This document shows, one piece after another, positions 7,495 through 16,600 of a DNA stretch of 64,000 bases. The DNA comes from JAWKOK01 sp963698255. Its GTDB lineage: Bacteria; Chloroflexota; Anaerolineae; Caldilineales; Caldilineaceae. The stretch is from assembly GCA_963698255.1 (NCBI GenBank), contig CAVOQD010000030.1, forward strand, positions 434,001 to 498,000, given 5' to 3'. Position 1 is the first letter of the stretch. Every line of letters starts with the position of its first letter. The position numbers were made by a program, and so were the translations under genes. Under the pieces are notes generated by a model. The model saw nothing but the letters and a program-made list of their open reading frames with translations, was not told where the DNA came from and ran no database searches.

Positions 7495-9938
7495 GGGGCC
7501 AACAGCGGGCGCAGTTCAGCCGGAACGACGACCATCAGTTGACCGTCGACTGTCGCCTCGGAGAGCAGGCCCCTTCTGCGCAGACGCCCCATTGTGGTCT
7601 TGGGATCGCTGTATCGCGAGAAAGTCGGCTCGTCCAGGTCATTGCCATAGCGATCACTGAAGGTCTGCCAGTCCAGACGGCCATCGTTGACCAGAACAGA
7701 GCGCAGGGCGTCGCGTTCTTCGTCGGTCAGATCGGCCACCAGCGAGGAGAGGTTTTCGACATCGATCAGACCCTCGACGATGGCTGCCAGAAGGTCCGCC
7801 TTGCGCAGCGTCGACCAGCCGCCGAAGGGGAGAACAAGGTAGGCGATGGACGTCAGATCGTCTTTGGTGAATACGGAGAGCGTCTCGACTAGACTCGGTG
7901 AAGCGGATGCCAACGTCTGCTGGATTTTTTGACGCTTTGCCTGATCCCGCTTGGCCTGCTGTTCTTGAAAGCCCTCGAAACCTTTCTTGAGCATCCGAAT
8001 CACTTCCAGCCGGTCGACCATCTCTTTCGCCGGATCATAGCTGGGATCCAATTCGAGAATCGTCTTGGCGATCTTCAGAGCTTCGTCGTATTTCTCCTCC
8101 GCCAGGGCAATTCGAGCCAAAGCGCGATAGTATAAGTTGAATTCCTGTTGGGTGAATTTCGACAACCCCATGTTGGGAGCCAGTATCTCTCTAGCCCCTT
8201 CGATATCGCCGTCGCGCAGGCGAGAGTTGGCTAGGCCGACGCGAGGCAACACGTAATCGGGATCGGCTTCCAGCGCCTTGAGCAACATCTCTTCAGCTTG
8301 TTGATGGCGACCCTGGCCGGAGTAGATTGAAGCCAGATTGTTGTAGCCTTCTCTGGCCTTCGGATCGCGCTTCACGGCGCGGAGGAAGAGTTGCTCGGCA
8401 TCGGCGTGTCGATCCTGCTTCATGGCCGCCAATCCATCATTCAGCAGATCGACAACATCGGGTGCATAGTAGATGTCGTGCGCTTCGACAATATCGAATT
8501 CACGCGTCTGCACCTCTTCCCAAACGCCATACTGCCACATACGCAAGGTCTCGCCCGGCGCAATCTGCCCTCTCTTATTCAATTCGCCAAGAGCCCTCCT
8601 GCGCAATTGATCGTCGCCGGCCTGGCTTATGCAGAAACGACGCAGAGCGGCATAGGCGGCCGGCGTGCCGATCTCTCCGAGGACCTCAATGCCGGCCTCG
8701 GCCAGCCCTTCCTCCAGAAGCAACTTCTCGGCGACGAGGACAAGTTGCGGATAGCGTTGCACGAAGCGGTCGATCCGGTTTCGGAAACGAGCATCCGGCA
8801 TCGTTCCTTCCTCTTGCAGCAATTCGCCGAATTCGAACAGCACAGAGGGCGGCGCCAGTTCAGTGCTGTGGAAGTACGGGTAGCGGTCGGCAATTTCCGG
8901 CCCCGGTTGACCTGCCTTCAGCGCCGCCAAAGTCTTCGGTATCCACTGGAATTCACTCTCCAACCCCTTCATCCGGGCCATGGCCTCGTCTCGCGAGCCG
9001 GTGTTGGCCAGGGCGACGGCGTATAGCTGCGCCATCTTCACCGGCAGGGGCGCCGCGTCGATATCGGCATAGGGCGACAAGAGGTCGCGCACGGCCTCAT
9101 CTTCATCCAGAATGGCCGCAGCTTCCGCCGTCTTGAAGATATCAGTCACGCCCTCCGGCGGCGCGTCCAACAAGAGTCGCCAATGCTCACGCGCCTCGTC
9201 CTCATGCCCGGTCCAGGTCAGGAAGCGGATGGCATTGCTCAGCGCTTGAACGTTTTCCGGCCAAGCGGACAGCACCCCCAAAGTCGTGTCGATGGCCTGT
9301 TGCGGTTGACCGTTGAAGAAGTGCGCCAACGACAGATTGTTATTGGGCGGCGGCCAGTCGCCCAATATCTTGATGGCGCGGCGGCCGGCGGCAACAGCGC
9401 CATCATAGTCGCCGACCTGCAACGCACGCAGCCCCTCTTCCATCTGACGAAGGCCCTGCTCCACCTTAGCCGGACTCATGTTCAGATCCTCGGCGACCGT
9501 GGCGACATCCTCCTCCAGCAAGACGATGGACCGTTCCGCCCAGCCTGGAGCGGGTTCATCGAGCTGGTATCGAACTACCTTGCGAAAGGCGTCCAGAGCG
9601 TGCGCACTGAGTCCGGACTCCAGATAGAGCGTGGAGAGCGGCAGCCAATAGCTTGGATCGCCGCTCAGCTTCAACGCCCGTTCGTAGCCATCCAGCGCAC
9701 CAAACATGTCGCCGCTTTTGACGCGCGCATAGCCGATATAGTAGTGCAGCTCGGCGTGGCGTGGATGCTGCTCAAGCAGCGGCGTCAACAGGGCCAGCGC
9801 CTGATCGGGGCGGCCGGCTTCAACGAGCCGGTCGGCCTTATCTAAGGTCGACGACAGATCGGCCGGTGGTCGGCGGAACCGGCTGACCAAGCTGCGTTTC
9901 TTCGGTTTTCGTTCCTTTTTCTTGCGCCGTTTTGCCAT
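7479..9938 (-). CDS. Large TPR-repeat protein with a basic N-terminus
   Basis: About 819 residues, intact. It opens with a very basic leader (MAKRRKKKERKPKKRS). TPR-type helical repeats follow from residue ~35 (e.g. ALALLTPLLEQHPRHAELHY, AEQLFLRAVKRDPKAREGYN, AEEMLLKALEADPDYVLPRV). The last ~140 residues, after a charged coil (QEQQAKRDQAKRQKIQQTL), look like small winged-helix or SAP-like modules (LRKADLLAAIVEGL, then MGRLRRRGLLSEATVDGQL). ATG at 9938 is preferred over GTG at 9977 because AAGGTG precedes it. The role is unknown; a scaffold, possibly nucleic-acid-associated given the basic end, is a guess. Confidence 0.8.
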   Translation of the reverse strand: MAKRRKKKERKPKKRSLVSRFRRPPADLSSTLDKADRLVEAGRPDQALALLTPLLEQHPRHAELHYYIGYARVKSGDMFGALDGYERALKLSGDPSYWLPLSTLYLESGLSAHALDAFRKVVRYQLDEPAPGWAERSIVLLEEDVATVAEDLNMSPAKVEQGLRQMEEGLRALQVGDYDGAVAAGRRAIKILGDWPPPNNNLSLAHFFNGQPQQAIDTTLGVLSAWPENVQALSNAIRFLTWTGHEDEAREHWRLLLDAPPEGVTDIFKTAEAAAILDEDEAVRDLLSPYADIDAAPLPVKMAQLYAVALANTGSRDEAMARMKGLESEFQWIPKTLAALKAGQPGPEIADRYPYFHSTELAPPSVLFEFGELLQEEGTMPDARFRNRIDRFVQRYPQLVLVAEKLLLEEGLAEAGIEVLGEIGTPAAYAALRRFCISQAGDDQLRRRALGELNKRGQIAPGETLRMWQYGVWEEVQTREFDIVEAHDIYYAPDVVDLLNDGLAAMKQDRHADAEQLFLRAVKRDPKAREGYNNLASIYSGQGRHQQAEEMLLKALEADPDYVLPRVGLANSRLRDGDIEGAREILAPNMGLSKFTQQEFNLYYRALARIALAEEKYDEALKIAKTILELDPSYDPAKEMVDRLEVIRMLKKGFEGFQEQQAKRDQAKRQKIQQTLASASPSLVETLSVFTKDDLTSIAYLVLPFGGWSTLRKADLLAAIVEGLIDVENLSSLVADLTDEERDALRSVLVNDGRLDWQTFSDRYGNDLDEPTFSRYSDPKTTMGRLRRRGLLSEATVDGQLMVVVPAELRPLLAPLVRM

Positions 9939-10321
9939 GATCAACACCTTGCAGATTCGAGTGAAAGAACCTTTCACCCACAGTACAATAAGCCGGAAAA
10001 AAATACAACTGATCTGAGCGAGTTGTCGCCGGAAGCCCGGGCAGCGCTGCTGGCGCGGCTTTGGGCAGGAGGGTCTAGTACAGACTGTAGCACAACATTG
10101 ATGTCGTTGCCTTGCCTACCGGCCAAAGAGGACTGCAACGACATCAATGTCGTGTTACAAAATCGGCCATTCCCCCAGGCTTCAAGCCGATTGACACACA
10201 GACCCCGCCCACACTACAATGCACCCGGTCAAAGTCCAGTGTGCTTTTATCCGTGTCCCATCCCGTTTTCATCTGCGTCTATCTGTGGAAAATCTATTCC
10301 CATCGGACCCAAAGGACCACT
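9939..10321. other. Intergenic region with an inverted REP-like pair
   Basis: No gene is seen. 10023-10075 reads SPEARAALLARLWAGG in one frame, possibly a scrap of an old gene. The inverted pair lies at 10086-10159, and the rest resembles the CTGTGG/ATCTG-rich dispersed repeats. Confidence 0.5.
10086..10159. repeat. Inverted pair of ACGACATCAATGTCGT-type palindromes
   Basis: The left arm at 10086-10110 (TGTAGCACAACATTGATGTC...) is complementary to 10135-10159 (...GACATCAATGTCGTGTTACA) with one mismatch. Each arm is itself palindromic, and GTAG precedes the left one. A single related copy lies at 15055-15075. Confidence 0.7.
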
Positions 10322-11218
10322 ATGATCGACTATCTCCTCATCGGCCACGTCTGCACTGACCTGACGCCGGACGGGCCCAAACCGGGCGGCGCGGTCACCT
10401 TTGCCAGCCGCGTGGCCCAGGTACTCGGCTATCGCACAGGGGTGCTCACCAGCGCCGCGTCCGACTACGACATGCAGGCCGCATTGCCGGACGGCGTGGA
10501 GGTAGTCTGCCTGCCGTCGGAGGAGACGACCATCTTTGAGAACGTCTATGACGCGACCGGCAATCGTCGGCAGACCATCCACGCCGTCGCCAGACAGATC
10601 AGGGCGGCCGACGTGCCCGCAGCCTTTCTGAATGCCAAGATCGTGCATCTGGCGCCCATCGCCGACGAGATCCATGTTGATGTGGCCCGCCACTTTGCCA
10701 ACAGTCTGCTGGCCGCAACGCCCCAGGGCTGGCTGCGCGGTTGGAACGAGGACGGCCAGGTCTATCCGCGCTATGCCGAGCATGGCCGGGAGTTGGCTAT
10801 CCTGGCCACCGCCATTGTCGCCAGCGAGGAGGATCTGATCAGCCGCAACGAGCAGATCCGTCGCGCATTGCCGCTGGCCCCCTACATTGCCGTCACCCAG
10901 GGCAGCCAGGGATGTGAAGTCTATGCCGAGGGCGAACAACGCCATTTCTCGCCGCCGCTCGTCCAGGCCGTCAACGCCACCGGCGCCGGTGATACCTTCG
11001 CCACCGCCTTCTTCATCCGTCTACACCAGACCGGCGATGCATGGGAAGCGGCGCGGTTCGCCAACCTGCTGGCCGCGCGTTCCGTGACCCAGCCCGACCC
11101 AGCCAGCAAGATGGCGGAGATCGCCCGCGTCGTGCAGGAATACGCTTTGCCCTCGAACGAATTGGTTGTACAGCCCATGGCTGATAGACCGCGGATCGGG
11201 CGGATAAAATCGGATTGA
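10322..11218 (+). CDS. PfkB-family carbohydrate kinase
   Basis: 298 residues. Ribokinase/PfkB fold with N-terminal PGGAVTFASRVAQVLGYRTG and the ATP/anion-hole signature VNATGAGDTFATAFF, whose Asp is the catalytic base. It phosphorylates a sugar or related alcohol in the cytoplasm; the substrate is not evident. ATG at 10322 (MIDYLLIGHVC) fits the family. The last ~14 codons (MADRPRIGRIKSD and stop) are encoded by the left arm of the hairpin at 11183-11252, so the natural C-terminus has been replaced by translated repeat DNA. Confidence 0.85.
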   Translation: MIDYLLIGHVCTDLTPDGPKPGGAVTFASRVAQVLGYRTGVLTSAASDYDMQAALPDGVEVVCLPSEETTIFENVYDATGNRRQTIHAVARQIRAADVPAAFLNAKIVHLAPIADEIHVDVARHFANSLLAATPQGWLRGWNEDGQVYPRYAEHGRELAILATAIVASEEDLISRNEQIRRALPLAPYIAVTQGSQGCEVYAEGEQRHFSPPLVQAVNATGAGDTFATAFFIRLHQTGDAWEAARFANLLAARSVTQPDPASKMAEIARVVQEYALPSNELVVQPMADRPRIGRIKSD

Positions 11219-11252
11219 CTCGAAATTTTATCCGCCCAATCCGCGGTCTATC
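11183..11252. repeat. 28-bp-arm inverted repeat, GCGGAT family
   Basis: GATAGACCGCGGAT at 11183 and its complement ending at 11252 form 28-bp arms with one mismatch and a 14-base loop. The left arm overlaps the end of the PfkB gene. It could also work as an RNA hairpin or terminator. Confidence 0.8.
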
Positions 11253-11300
11253 GCATTTGGCTGCATAGGCACGATCTGCTTTTTCAGAGGAGGAAAACCA

Positions 11301-12179
11301 ATGGCTACCCAACAATTCCAAGTGCTCACCCCCGAAGAGGCGCAACACTTCATCGAGAAGGGTTATGTGCGCGTCAAAGGCTGCGTCGACCGCGAGTTCG
11401 CCAAGCGTTGGACCGACGAGGCCTACGCGCGCCTGGGCTATGACCCCGACGACCGCTCGACCTGGACCGAGGAGATCGTCTGGATGGATCGCAACAACGT
11501 CGCGCCCATCAAGCAGATCTCGCCCAGGGCGTGGGGCGCGCTGTGCGATGTGGCCGGCGGCGAGGATCGCATCGACACCCGCGTCATGGAGATCGAATCG
11601 CGCCACTTCACCACCATCGACTCGACCGAGTGGTCCGACGCCTTCATCGTCAACTTCCGCCGCGGCGCCGATCAGCCCTGGATGCCGCCGTCGCCCGAGG
11701 CCGGCGGCTGGCACAAGGACGGCAGCTTCTTCCGCCACTTTCTGGACAGCCGGGAACAGGCGCTGCTGACCATCGTCTACTGGTCGGACGTCGAGCACAA
11801 GGGCGGCGGCACCTTCATTGCGCCGGACTCGATCAAGCATGTGGCCCGCTACCTGGCCGACCATCCGGAGGGCGTCAACGGCGGCAGTTGCGGCGCGCTG
11901 ATCGACCAATGCGAGGAGTTTGTCGAGGTCATCGGCGAGGTGGGCGATTTCATCATCATGCACTCGTACATGTTGCATGCCTCGTCCAACAACCATTCGC
12001 CCAACGTGCGCTTCATGACCAACCCGCCGGTCGTGCTCAAGGAGCCGCTCAATCTGAACCGCGATAATCCGGATGACTTTTCGCTGATCGAACTTGCCAC
12101 GCTGAACGCGCTGGGCGTCGACCGCTACGACTTCCAGCCGACCGCGCCGCGCGAAGAACAGTGGGAAATTGTTGGATAG
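11301..12179 (+). CDS. Phytanoyl-CoA dioxygenase (PhyH) family protein
   Basis: 292 residues, intact, with AGGAGG seven bases before ATG 11301. PhyH-type double-stranded beta-helix: iron ligands in GGWHKDGSFFRHF (His-x-Asp) and HSYMLHASSNNHSPNVRF (distal His, with an Arg for 2-oxoglutarate). Members are Fe(II)/2-oxoglutarate hydroxylases acting on diverse small molecules. It is 83 bases downstream of PfkB and may be cotranscribed. The substrate is unknown. Confidence 0.85.
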   Translation: MATQQFQVLTPEEAQHFIEKGYVRVKGCVDREFAKRWTDEAYARLGYDPDDRSTWTEEIVWMDRNNVAPIKQISPRAWGALCDVAGGEDRIDTRVMEIESRHFTTIDSTEWSDAFIVNFRRGADQPWMPPSPEAGGWHKDGSFFRHFLDSREQALLTIVYWSDVEHKGGGTFIAPDSIKHVARYLADHPEGVNGGSCGALIDQCEEFVEVIGEVGDFIIMHSYMLHASSNNHSPNVRFMTNPPVVLKEPLNLNRDNPDDFSLIELATLNALGVDRYDFQPTAPREEQWEIVG

Positions 12180-12187
12180 GGTACCTT

Positions 12188-12216
12188 GTAGGGACAGGTC
12201 TGAGACCTATCCCTGC
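12188..12216. repeat. GTAG-REP, GGACAGGTC family
   Basis: GTAGGGACAGGTC-TGA-GACCTATCCCTGC, nine bases after the PhyH stop, with two changes from the copy at 2670. It lies between convergent genes. Confidence 0.8.
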
Positions 12217-12226
12217 GATTCCCGGC

Positions 12227-13444
12227 CTATCTTTTGATCATCCTTGTCAACCGCTGATGCCACTCGACGTCCCGCCACATGCCCTCGAAATGCGGTTCGC
12301 AGAAATTGCTGGTGCAGATGCCTTGCCACCCCTTCTCGATGGCCAGTTTCACGCCGATCTCGGCGACATCCTTGAACCAATCCCATTCGCCGGCCTGGCC
12401 GTTGGGCGAAATATCCTCGTACAGCACCGTCGTCCATGCTTCCGTGGTGATCAGCGGAATGTCGCTGCGCTGGGCAAACTCCGCCCACAGATCCGTGTGA
12501 TGGTCCAGGATACGGCGACAGCGATCACGGCTGTCCGGATAGAGCGCCATGACCTGGGTGACAAAGGTACGCAACGATTCCTGGGGATCGCCCTGTTGGC
12601 TGGCCCACATACCCGATTCTTGGGCCCATTCCAAATCATCCGTGGTCCAGATATGCGGTTCGAGTAGATCGAGCGCGCTGACATCAACACGCTCCAGAAT
12701 GTTCTGCGCCCCAAAGCTTGTGAACGAAAAGGTGTATTTCAGGCATGGATAGGCGGCCTTCAGCCCGGCAATGGTCTCGGTCAGATAGTCGCCGAAGCGT
12801 TTCACGGCAGGCTCCGGCCACGGCTGCATCAGCGGCAGCATGGCGGCCGTCAGGTCGCCGTCCGTCTCCGGCAGGCTGAAGATGTCGGCGAAGACCTTGG
12901 GCGCCCAAACCGGCAGGGGAAACTCGTTGCAGACATCGACCCAGACGACCAGATCCAGCAGATCTGCCGCGTCGAGCACGTCCAGCGTCTCGGTCCAGAT
13001 GCGCACGTAGTCGGCAGGCGATCCGATCATCAGCTTGCGATGGGTCTCGTCATCGTTGTACCAACTGGAGAGACCGATGTAGATGCCGCGTTCCTTGCAC
13101 TTGCCCATAAACTCGACCAACCCCTGGCGCGGGTTGATGGTCACCGGCTCATGGTTGCCCCACATGAAATGGTCTGCGATGGGCGCCATGGTGAACGTTT
13201 CCTGGTGTTCGCCGTTCGGCCCCGCCGCGATCAAATGGGGATGGGCGTCGATGCGAATGCAGTTGTAGCCGCGCAGCACCAACTCGTCGAGCACCTTGTC
13301 CCAGTCGGCATATTCGTTCTCCGGGCCAAAGATTGGCCGGCGTGTCTTCAGCCCTTCCCGCTGTACCAGCCACGAATACTCCCACATAGTAACCGCGAAC
13401 CGTTGACCGGAATCCAGCAATTCTGCGCCTGTCGTGCCTGACAT
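12227..13444 (-). CDS. Cellulase-like (GH5-type TIM barrel) glycoside hydrolase
   Basis: 405 residues, intact, no signal peptide. Barrel strands include LRGYNCIRIDAHPHL, KERGIYIGLSSWYNDDE, VVWVDVCNEFPLPVW and IPLITTEAWT. The CNE and TEAW positions match the acid/base and nucleophile glutamates of clan GH-A enzymes and of the Pfam cellulase-like family. ATG at 13444 has GGAAGGAG upstream. The lack of a secretion signal suggests a cytoplasmic oligosaccharide as substrate. It is the third or fourth cytosolic glycan enzyme in the window, alongside GH2 and GH4. Confidence 0.75.
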   Translation of the reverse strand: MSGTTGAELLDSGQRFAVTMWEYSWLVQREGLKTRRPIFGPENEYADWDKVLDELVLRGYNCIRIDAHPHLIAAGPNGEHQETFTMAPIADHFMWGNHEPVTINPRQGLVEFMGKCKERGIYIGLSSWYNDDETHRKLMIGSPADYVRIWTETLDVLDAADLLDLVVWVDVCNEFPLPVWAPKVFADIFSLPETDGDLTAAMLPLMQPWPEPAVKRFGDYLTETIAGLKAAYPCLKYTFSFTSFGAQNILERVDVSALDLLEPHIWTTDDLEWAQESGMWASQQGDPQESLRTFVTQVMALYPDSRDRCRRILDHHTDLWAEFAQRSDIPLITTEAWTTVLYEDISPNGQAGEWDWFKDVAEIGVKLAIEKGWQGICTSNFCEPHFEGMWRDVEWHQRLTRMIKR

Positions 13445-13510
13445 GATCGATCTCCTTCCCGGATTGATTGGAACAAAATTTGGGCAACTGTACAGGGTGC
13501 AGCCGAATAG

Positions 13511-13598
13511 GGTACGGATGACTCGGATGCAACGGATCTACACGGATTTTCCTGGAAAAATTCGCGCAGATCCTGCCCGTTCCGTGTTATCCATGTCT
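13511..13598. repeat. GCGGAT-type dispersed imperfect inverted repeat
   Basis: GGTACGGATGACTCGGATGC ... CCGTGTTATCC, related to the elements at 3566 and 21561. It occupies much of the 346-base gap between the cellulase-like gene and rho; the rest holds the rho promoter. Confidence 0.55.
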
Positions 13599-13694
13599 CA
13601 TTGCTCCCATGGCTGCATAGTTAGCGATTTGGTTGAATCGACTCCGGTATCTAGAGTACCCGAAGATCGCTGAGAAAGGGAAGTCGCAATTGAT

Positions 13695-13724
13695 TGGACA
13701 GAGTGACCGCCTCTCACCTATAAT
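13695..13724 (+). promoter_or_regulatory. Probable rho promoter
   Basis: TGGACA at 13695-13700 and TATAAT at 13719-13724, spacer 18. The ATG of rho is 66 bases beyond. Confidence 0.55.
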
Positions 13725-13790
13725 TCGATCTGTCCTCGCTCCCAATTGCATGCAGTCAGCAACCATTCCACCTACGGAAAGACGGTCAAT

Positions 13791-14892
13791 ATGTCCGAGT
13801 CGACCAGCGGCGTTCTTCAAATCCCCAAACGGGGCGGCGGTTTCCTGCGCGATCCTGAGATCTCCTACCAGCCAATATCTGACGATGTCCAGGTTCCGGT
13901 CAAACTGATCCGCGAATACGGCCTGGTTGAAGGGGCGGTCGTCAGCGGCAACGTGCAGCAGACCAAAAAGGGCAGGGTACTTGGCAACGGTCGACTCGAT
14001 CTGCGATCTGCCGCCGGATCTGTTCAAGGAGCGCACGCCGTTCGAGCGGCTGACGGCCATCAGCCCGAACGAACGTTTCCGACTGGGCGACGGCGGCAAC
14101 GTCTCCATGCGCATCTACGAATTGATCGCGCCCATCGGCAAGGGCACACGTGGGCTGATCGTGGCCCCGCCCAAGGCCGGCAAGACGATCATCCTGGAGC
14201 AGATCGCCACGGCCATCCACGAGAGCGAGCCGGAGACGCGCATCATCGTGCTGCTCATCGATGAGCGCCCGGAAGAGGTGACCCATTTCCGCCGCAACAC
14301 CCCGGCCGAGGTGCTGGCCAGTTCCAGCGACCAGAGCCTGGACGCCCACACCAATCTGGCCGAACTGACCATGGCCCACGTTCGTTGCGAGCTGGAGTGC
14401 GGACGCGATGTGGTCATCCTCCTCGACAGCATCACGCGCCTGGCACGCGCCTTCAACCTCCAGGGCGCGGGCGCACGCCGCACCATGTCCGGCGGTCTCG
14501 ACGCCAAGGCGTTGGAGATTCCACGCCGCTTCTTCGGGCTGGCGCGCAACATCGAGAACGGCGGCTCGGTCACGGTGATCGCCACCGCGCTCATCGACAC
14601 AGGCTCGCGTATGGATGACTTCATCTTCGAGGAGTTCAAGAGCACGGGCAACAGCGAGCTTGTGCTGGACCGTGAACTGGCCGAGGCGCGAATCTACCCG
14701 GCCGTCAACCTGCTGGCCAGCGGCACGCGCAACGAGGATCTGCTCTACACGGCCGACGAAACGGCGCGCCTGGTTGGTCTGCGCCGTTGGCTGGCCCAGG
14801 CCAAGCCCCCCGCGGCCATGCGCGGCATGCTCAAGTTCATGGACGCCACGGAGAACAACGAGGAACTGCTACTGCGCATCAAGCCCACGTGA
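13791..14892 (+). CDS. rho: Transcription termination factor Rho, short form (one frameshift)
   Basis: About 367 residues. A cold-shock-type RNA-binding domain comes first (SGVLQIPKRGGGFLRDPEIS). The hexameric ATPase core follows: Walker A LIVAPPKAGKT, Walker B IVLLIDERPEEVTHFRR, Q-loop region MSGGLDAKALEIPRRFFGLA and the signature ALIDTGSRMDDFIFEEFKST. The separate N-terminal helical Rho_N domain of E. coli Rho is absent; the protein starts directly with the RNA-binding fold. The frame slips by one base near 13980 (GRVL / ATVDSICDLP), an unlikely real defect in so conserved a factor. A sigma-70-like promoter lies upstream. Confidence 0.92.
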
Positions 14893-14994
14893 AACAACGA
14901 ACCACTGTACCGCGACAGGTATGTCGCACCTCTTTGCCGACCCAAACTGACATTTCTACGGGATCAAAAGGATCTGTCTGGTTGGTGAGGCTCT

Positions 14995-15016
14995 TCACGC
15001 TGGCAGCGTGACCTAC
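14995..15016. repeat. GTAG-tagged REP-like palindrome (TCACGCT family)
   Basis: TCACGCT-GGC-AGCGTGA then CCTAC. On the minus strand this is GTAGG + stem, the same plan as the unrelated-sequence element at 1594. Confidence 0.65.
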
Positions 15017-15054
15017 GATTGATCCCGTACGACCTTCAGTTTAGCCGATCTGCT

Positions 15055-15075
15055 ACGACATGAATGTCGTGGTAC
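15055..15075. repeat. ACGACATGAATGTCGT palindrome
   Basis: A single copy of the family seen as an inverted pair at 10086-10159, sharing the following GGTACAAAAT-like tail. Confidence 0.6.
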
Positions 15076-15271
15076 AAAATGGGGGACAGTCTGCGCTGTT
15101 GATCGGTCACTTCTCAAGAACACCCAGCAACCGACGTTGCGATGAAAGCCCAAAATGTGGTACCCTGTACCCAGGCGAATGATACCGGTACCATACAGGC
15201 GCGCGACGCCCTGATTTTTCAATAATCCACACAAAAACGTGTTTTTGAAGAAGCGAGTTGGAGAAATTCAA

Positions 15272-16313
15272 ATGAGTCAATCAACAGTATTTTCGATCGC
15301 GGAAGACGGCGTCGATCCAAGCCTTGTCCCCCAGCGCATACTCAACACCGGCGACAGCATGCCCGCCATTGGCCTGGGCACATTCGGCTCGGACCACATC
15401 ACGCCGCAGCAGGTCGCCGACGCGGTGAAGGATGCGGCTGCCCTCGGCTACCGCCACTTTGACTGCGCGGCCGTCTACGGCAACGAGAAGGAGATCGGCG
15501 TCGTCTTGCAGGAGATCATGGCGGGCGGCATCGCCACGCGAGGATCTCTGGATCACGTCCAAGCTCTGGAACGACAAACACGCCGAAGAGGACGTCATTC
15601 CTGCCTTCATGCGCTCGCTCAACGACCTGCAATTGGACTACCTGGATCTCTACCTGATTCACTGGCCCTTCCCCAACACCCATGCACCCGGCGTCGACGT
15701 CACCTCCCGCGCCGAGGACGCCAAGCCTTACATCCACGAGGACTACATGAAGGTCTGGCGCAAACTGGAGCAATTGGTGGATCAGGGGCTGGTGCGCAAC
15801 ATCGGCACGTCCAACATGACGATTCCCAAGCTGGAATTGCTGCTGCGCGACGCCCGCATCAAGCCGGCCGCCGCCGAGTTCGAGCTGCATCCCCACTTCC
15901 AGCAGCCGGCGTTGTTCGACTTTGTCGTCGCCAACGGCATCGCGCCCATCGGCTACAGCCCCATCGGTTCGCCGGCCCGCCCGGAACGGGACAAGACGGC
16001 CGACGACACCGTCGACATCGAGGATCCTGTCATCGTCAAGATTGCCCAGCGTTTGGGCGTCCATCCGGCCACAGTCTGCGTCAAGTGGGCCGTGCAGCGG
16101 GGCCAGACGCCGATCCCGTTCTCGACCACACGCCGCAACTATCTGGCCAACCTGCGTTCGACCGTCTCGCCGCCGTTGACCGACGAGGAGATGGCCGAGA
16201 TCGCGGGTATCGACAAAAACTGCCGTCTGATCAAGGGCCAGGTCTTCCTTTGGAAAGTCGACCAAGATTGGGAAGATCTGTGGGATCTCAACGGCGAAAT
16301 CACGCCGGCGTAG
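15272..16313 (+). CDS. Aldo/keto reductase (one frameshift)
   Basis: About 345 residues, NAD(P)H-dependent aldehyde/sugar reductase. All four catalytic residues are visible: Asp and Tyr in HFDCAAVYGNEKEIG, Lys in WITSKLWNDK, His in LIHWPFPNTH. The cofactor-binding GYSPIGSP and a late PFSTTRRNYLANL are also present. The frame slips near 15535 (GGIA / REDLWITSK). ATG at 15272 (MSQSTVFSIAED) is used. Members act on xylose, glucose or aromatic aldehydes; the substrate is not defined. Confidence 0.85.
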
Positions 16314-16381
16314 GACATCTCAACTTGATACGACGAACAAAAGAGCCGTCCTTGGGGCGGCTCTTCGGTTCACGGCTTCTC

Positions 16382-16456
16382 ATTGTCATTCCGACCGGAG
16401 GGAGGGATCTCGACATCGACCAACTTGAGATTCCTCCCTTCACTCGGAATGACAAT
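16382..16456. repeat. Inverted repeat ATTGTCATTCCGA
   Basis: ATTGTCATTCCGA at 16382 and its exact complement ending at 16456. Inner GGAGGGAGG / CCTCCC also pairs, giving an extended hairpin after the AKR gene. Confidence 0.7.
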
Positions 16457-16600
16457 CGACGTGGGTCCGCTGGAATGCACGCTTCAGGTCGAATCGAAGC
16501 GACAACTTGAGATCTTAATTGCTGATCGTATCGCCCCCATCTTGTATACTTCCAGGACACTCAAAGCTGGCACGAACCATCTTTCCGAAAGACAAATCGC

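Larger units (their letters stand above)
14893..15271. other. Intergenic region with two REP-like palindromes
   Basis: 379 bases without a credible gene. It holds the palindromes at 14995 and 15055 plus a GGTAC-rich stretch (GTGGTACCCTGTACCC ... GGTACCATACAGG, about 15157-15198) that could fold or bind a regulator. Confidence 0.5.

Noticed and set aside
10023..10075. Small gene beginning SPEARAALLARL
   Set aside because: Short, no RBS, and it runs straight into a repeat; at most a scrap of a former gene.
13960..14000. Programmed ribosomal frameshift in rho
   Set aside because: There is no slippery heptamer with downstream structure, and similar shifts occur in many unrelated genes here, so a sequence error is simpler.
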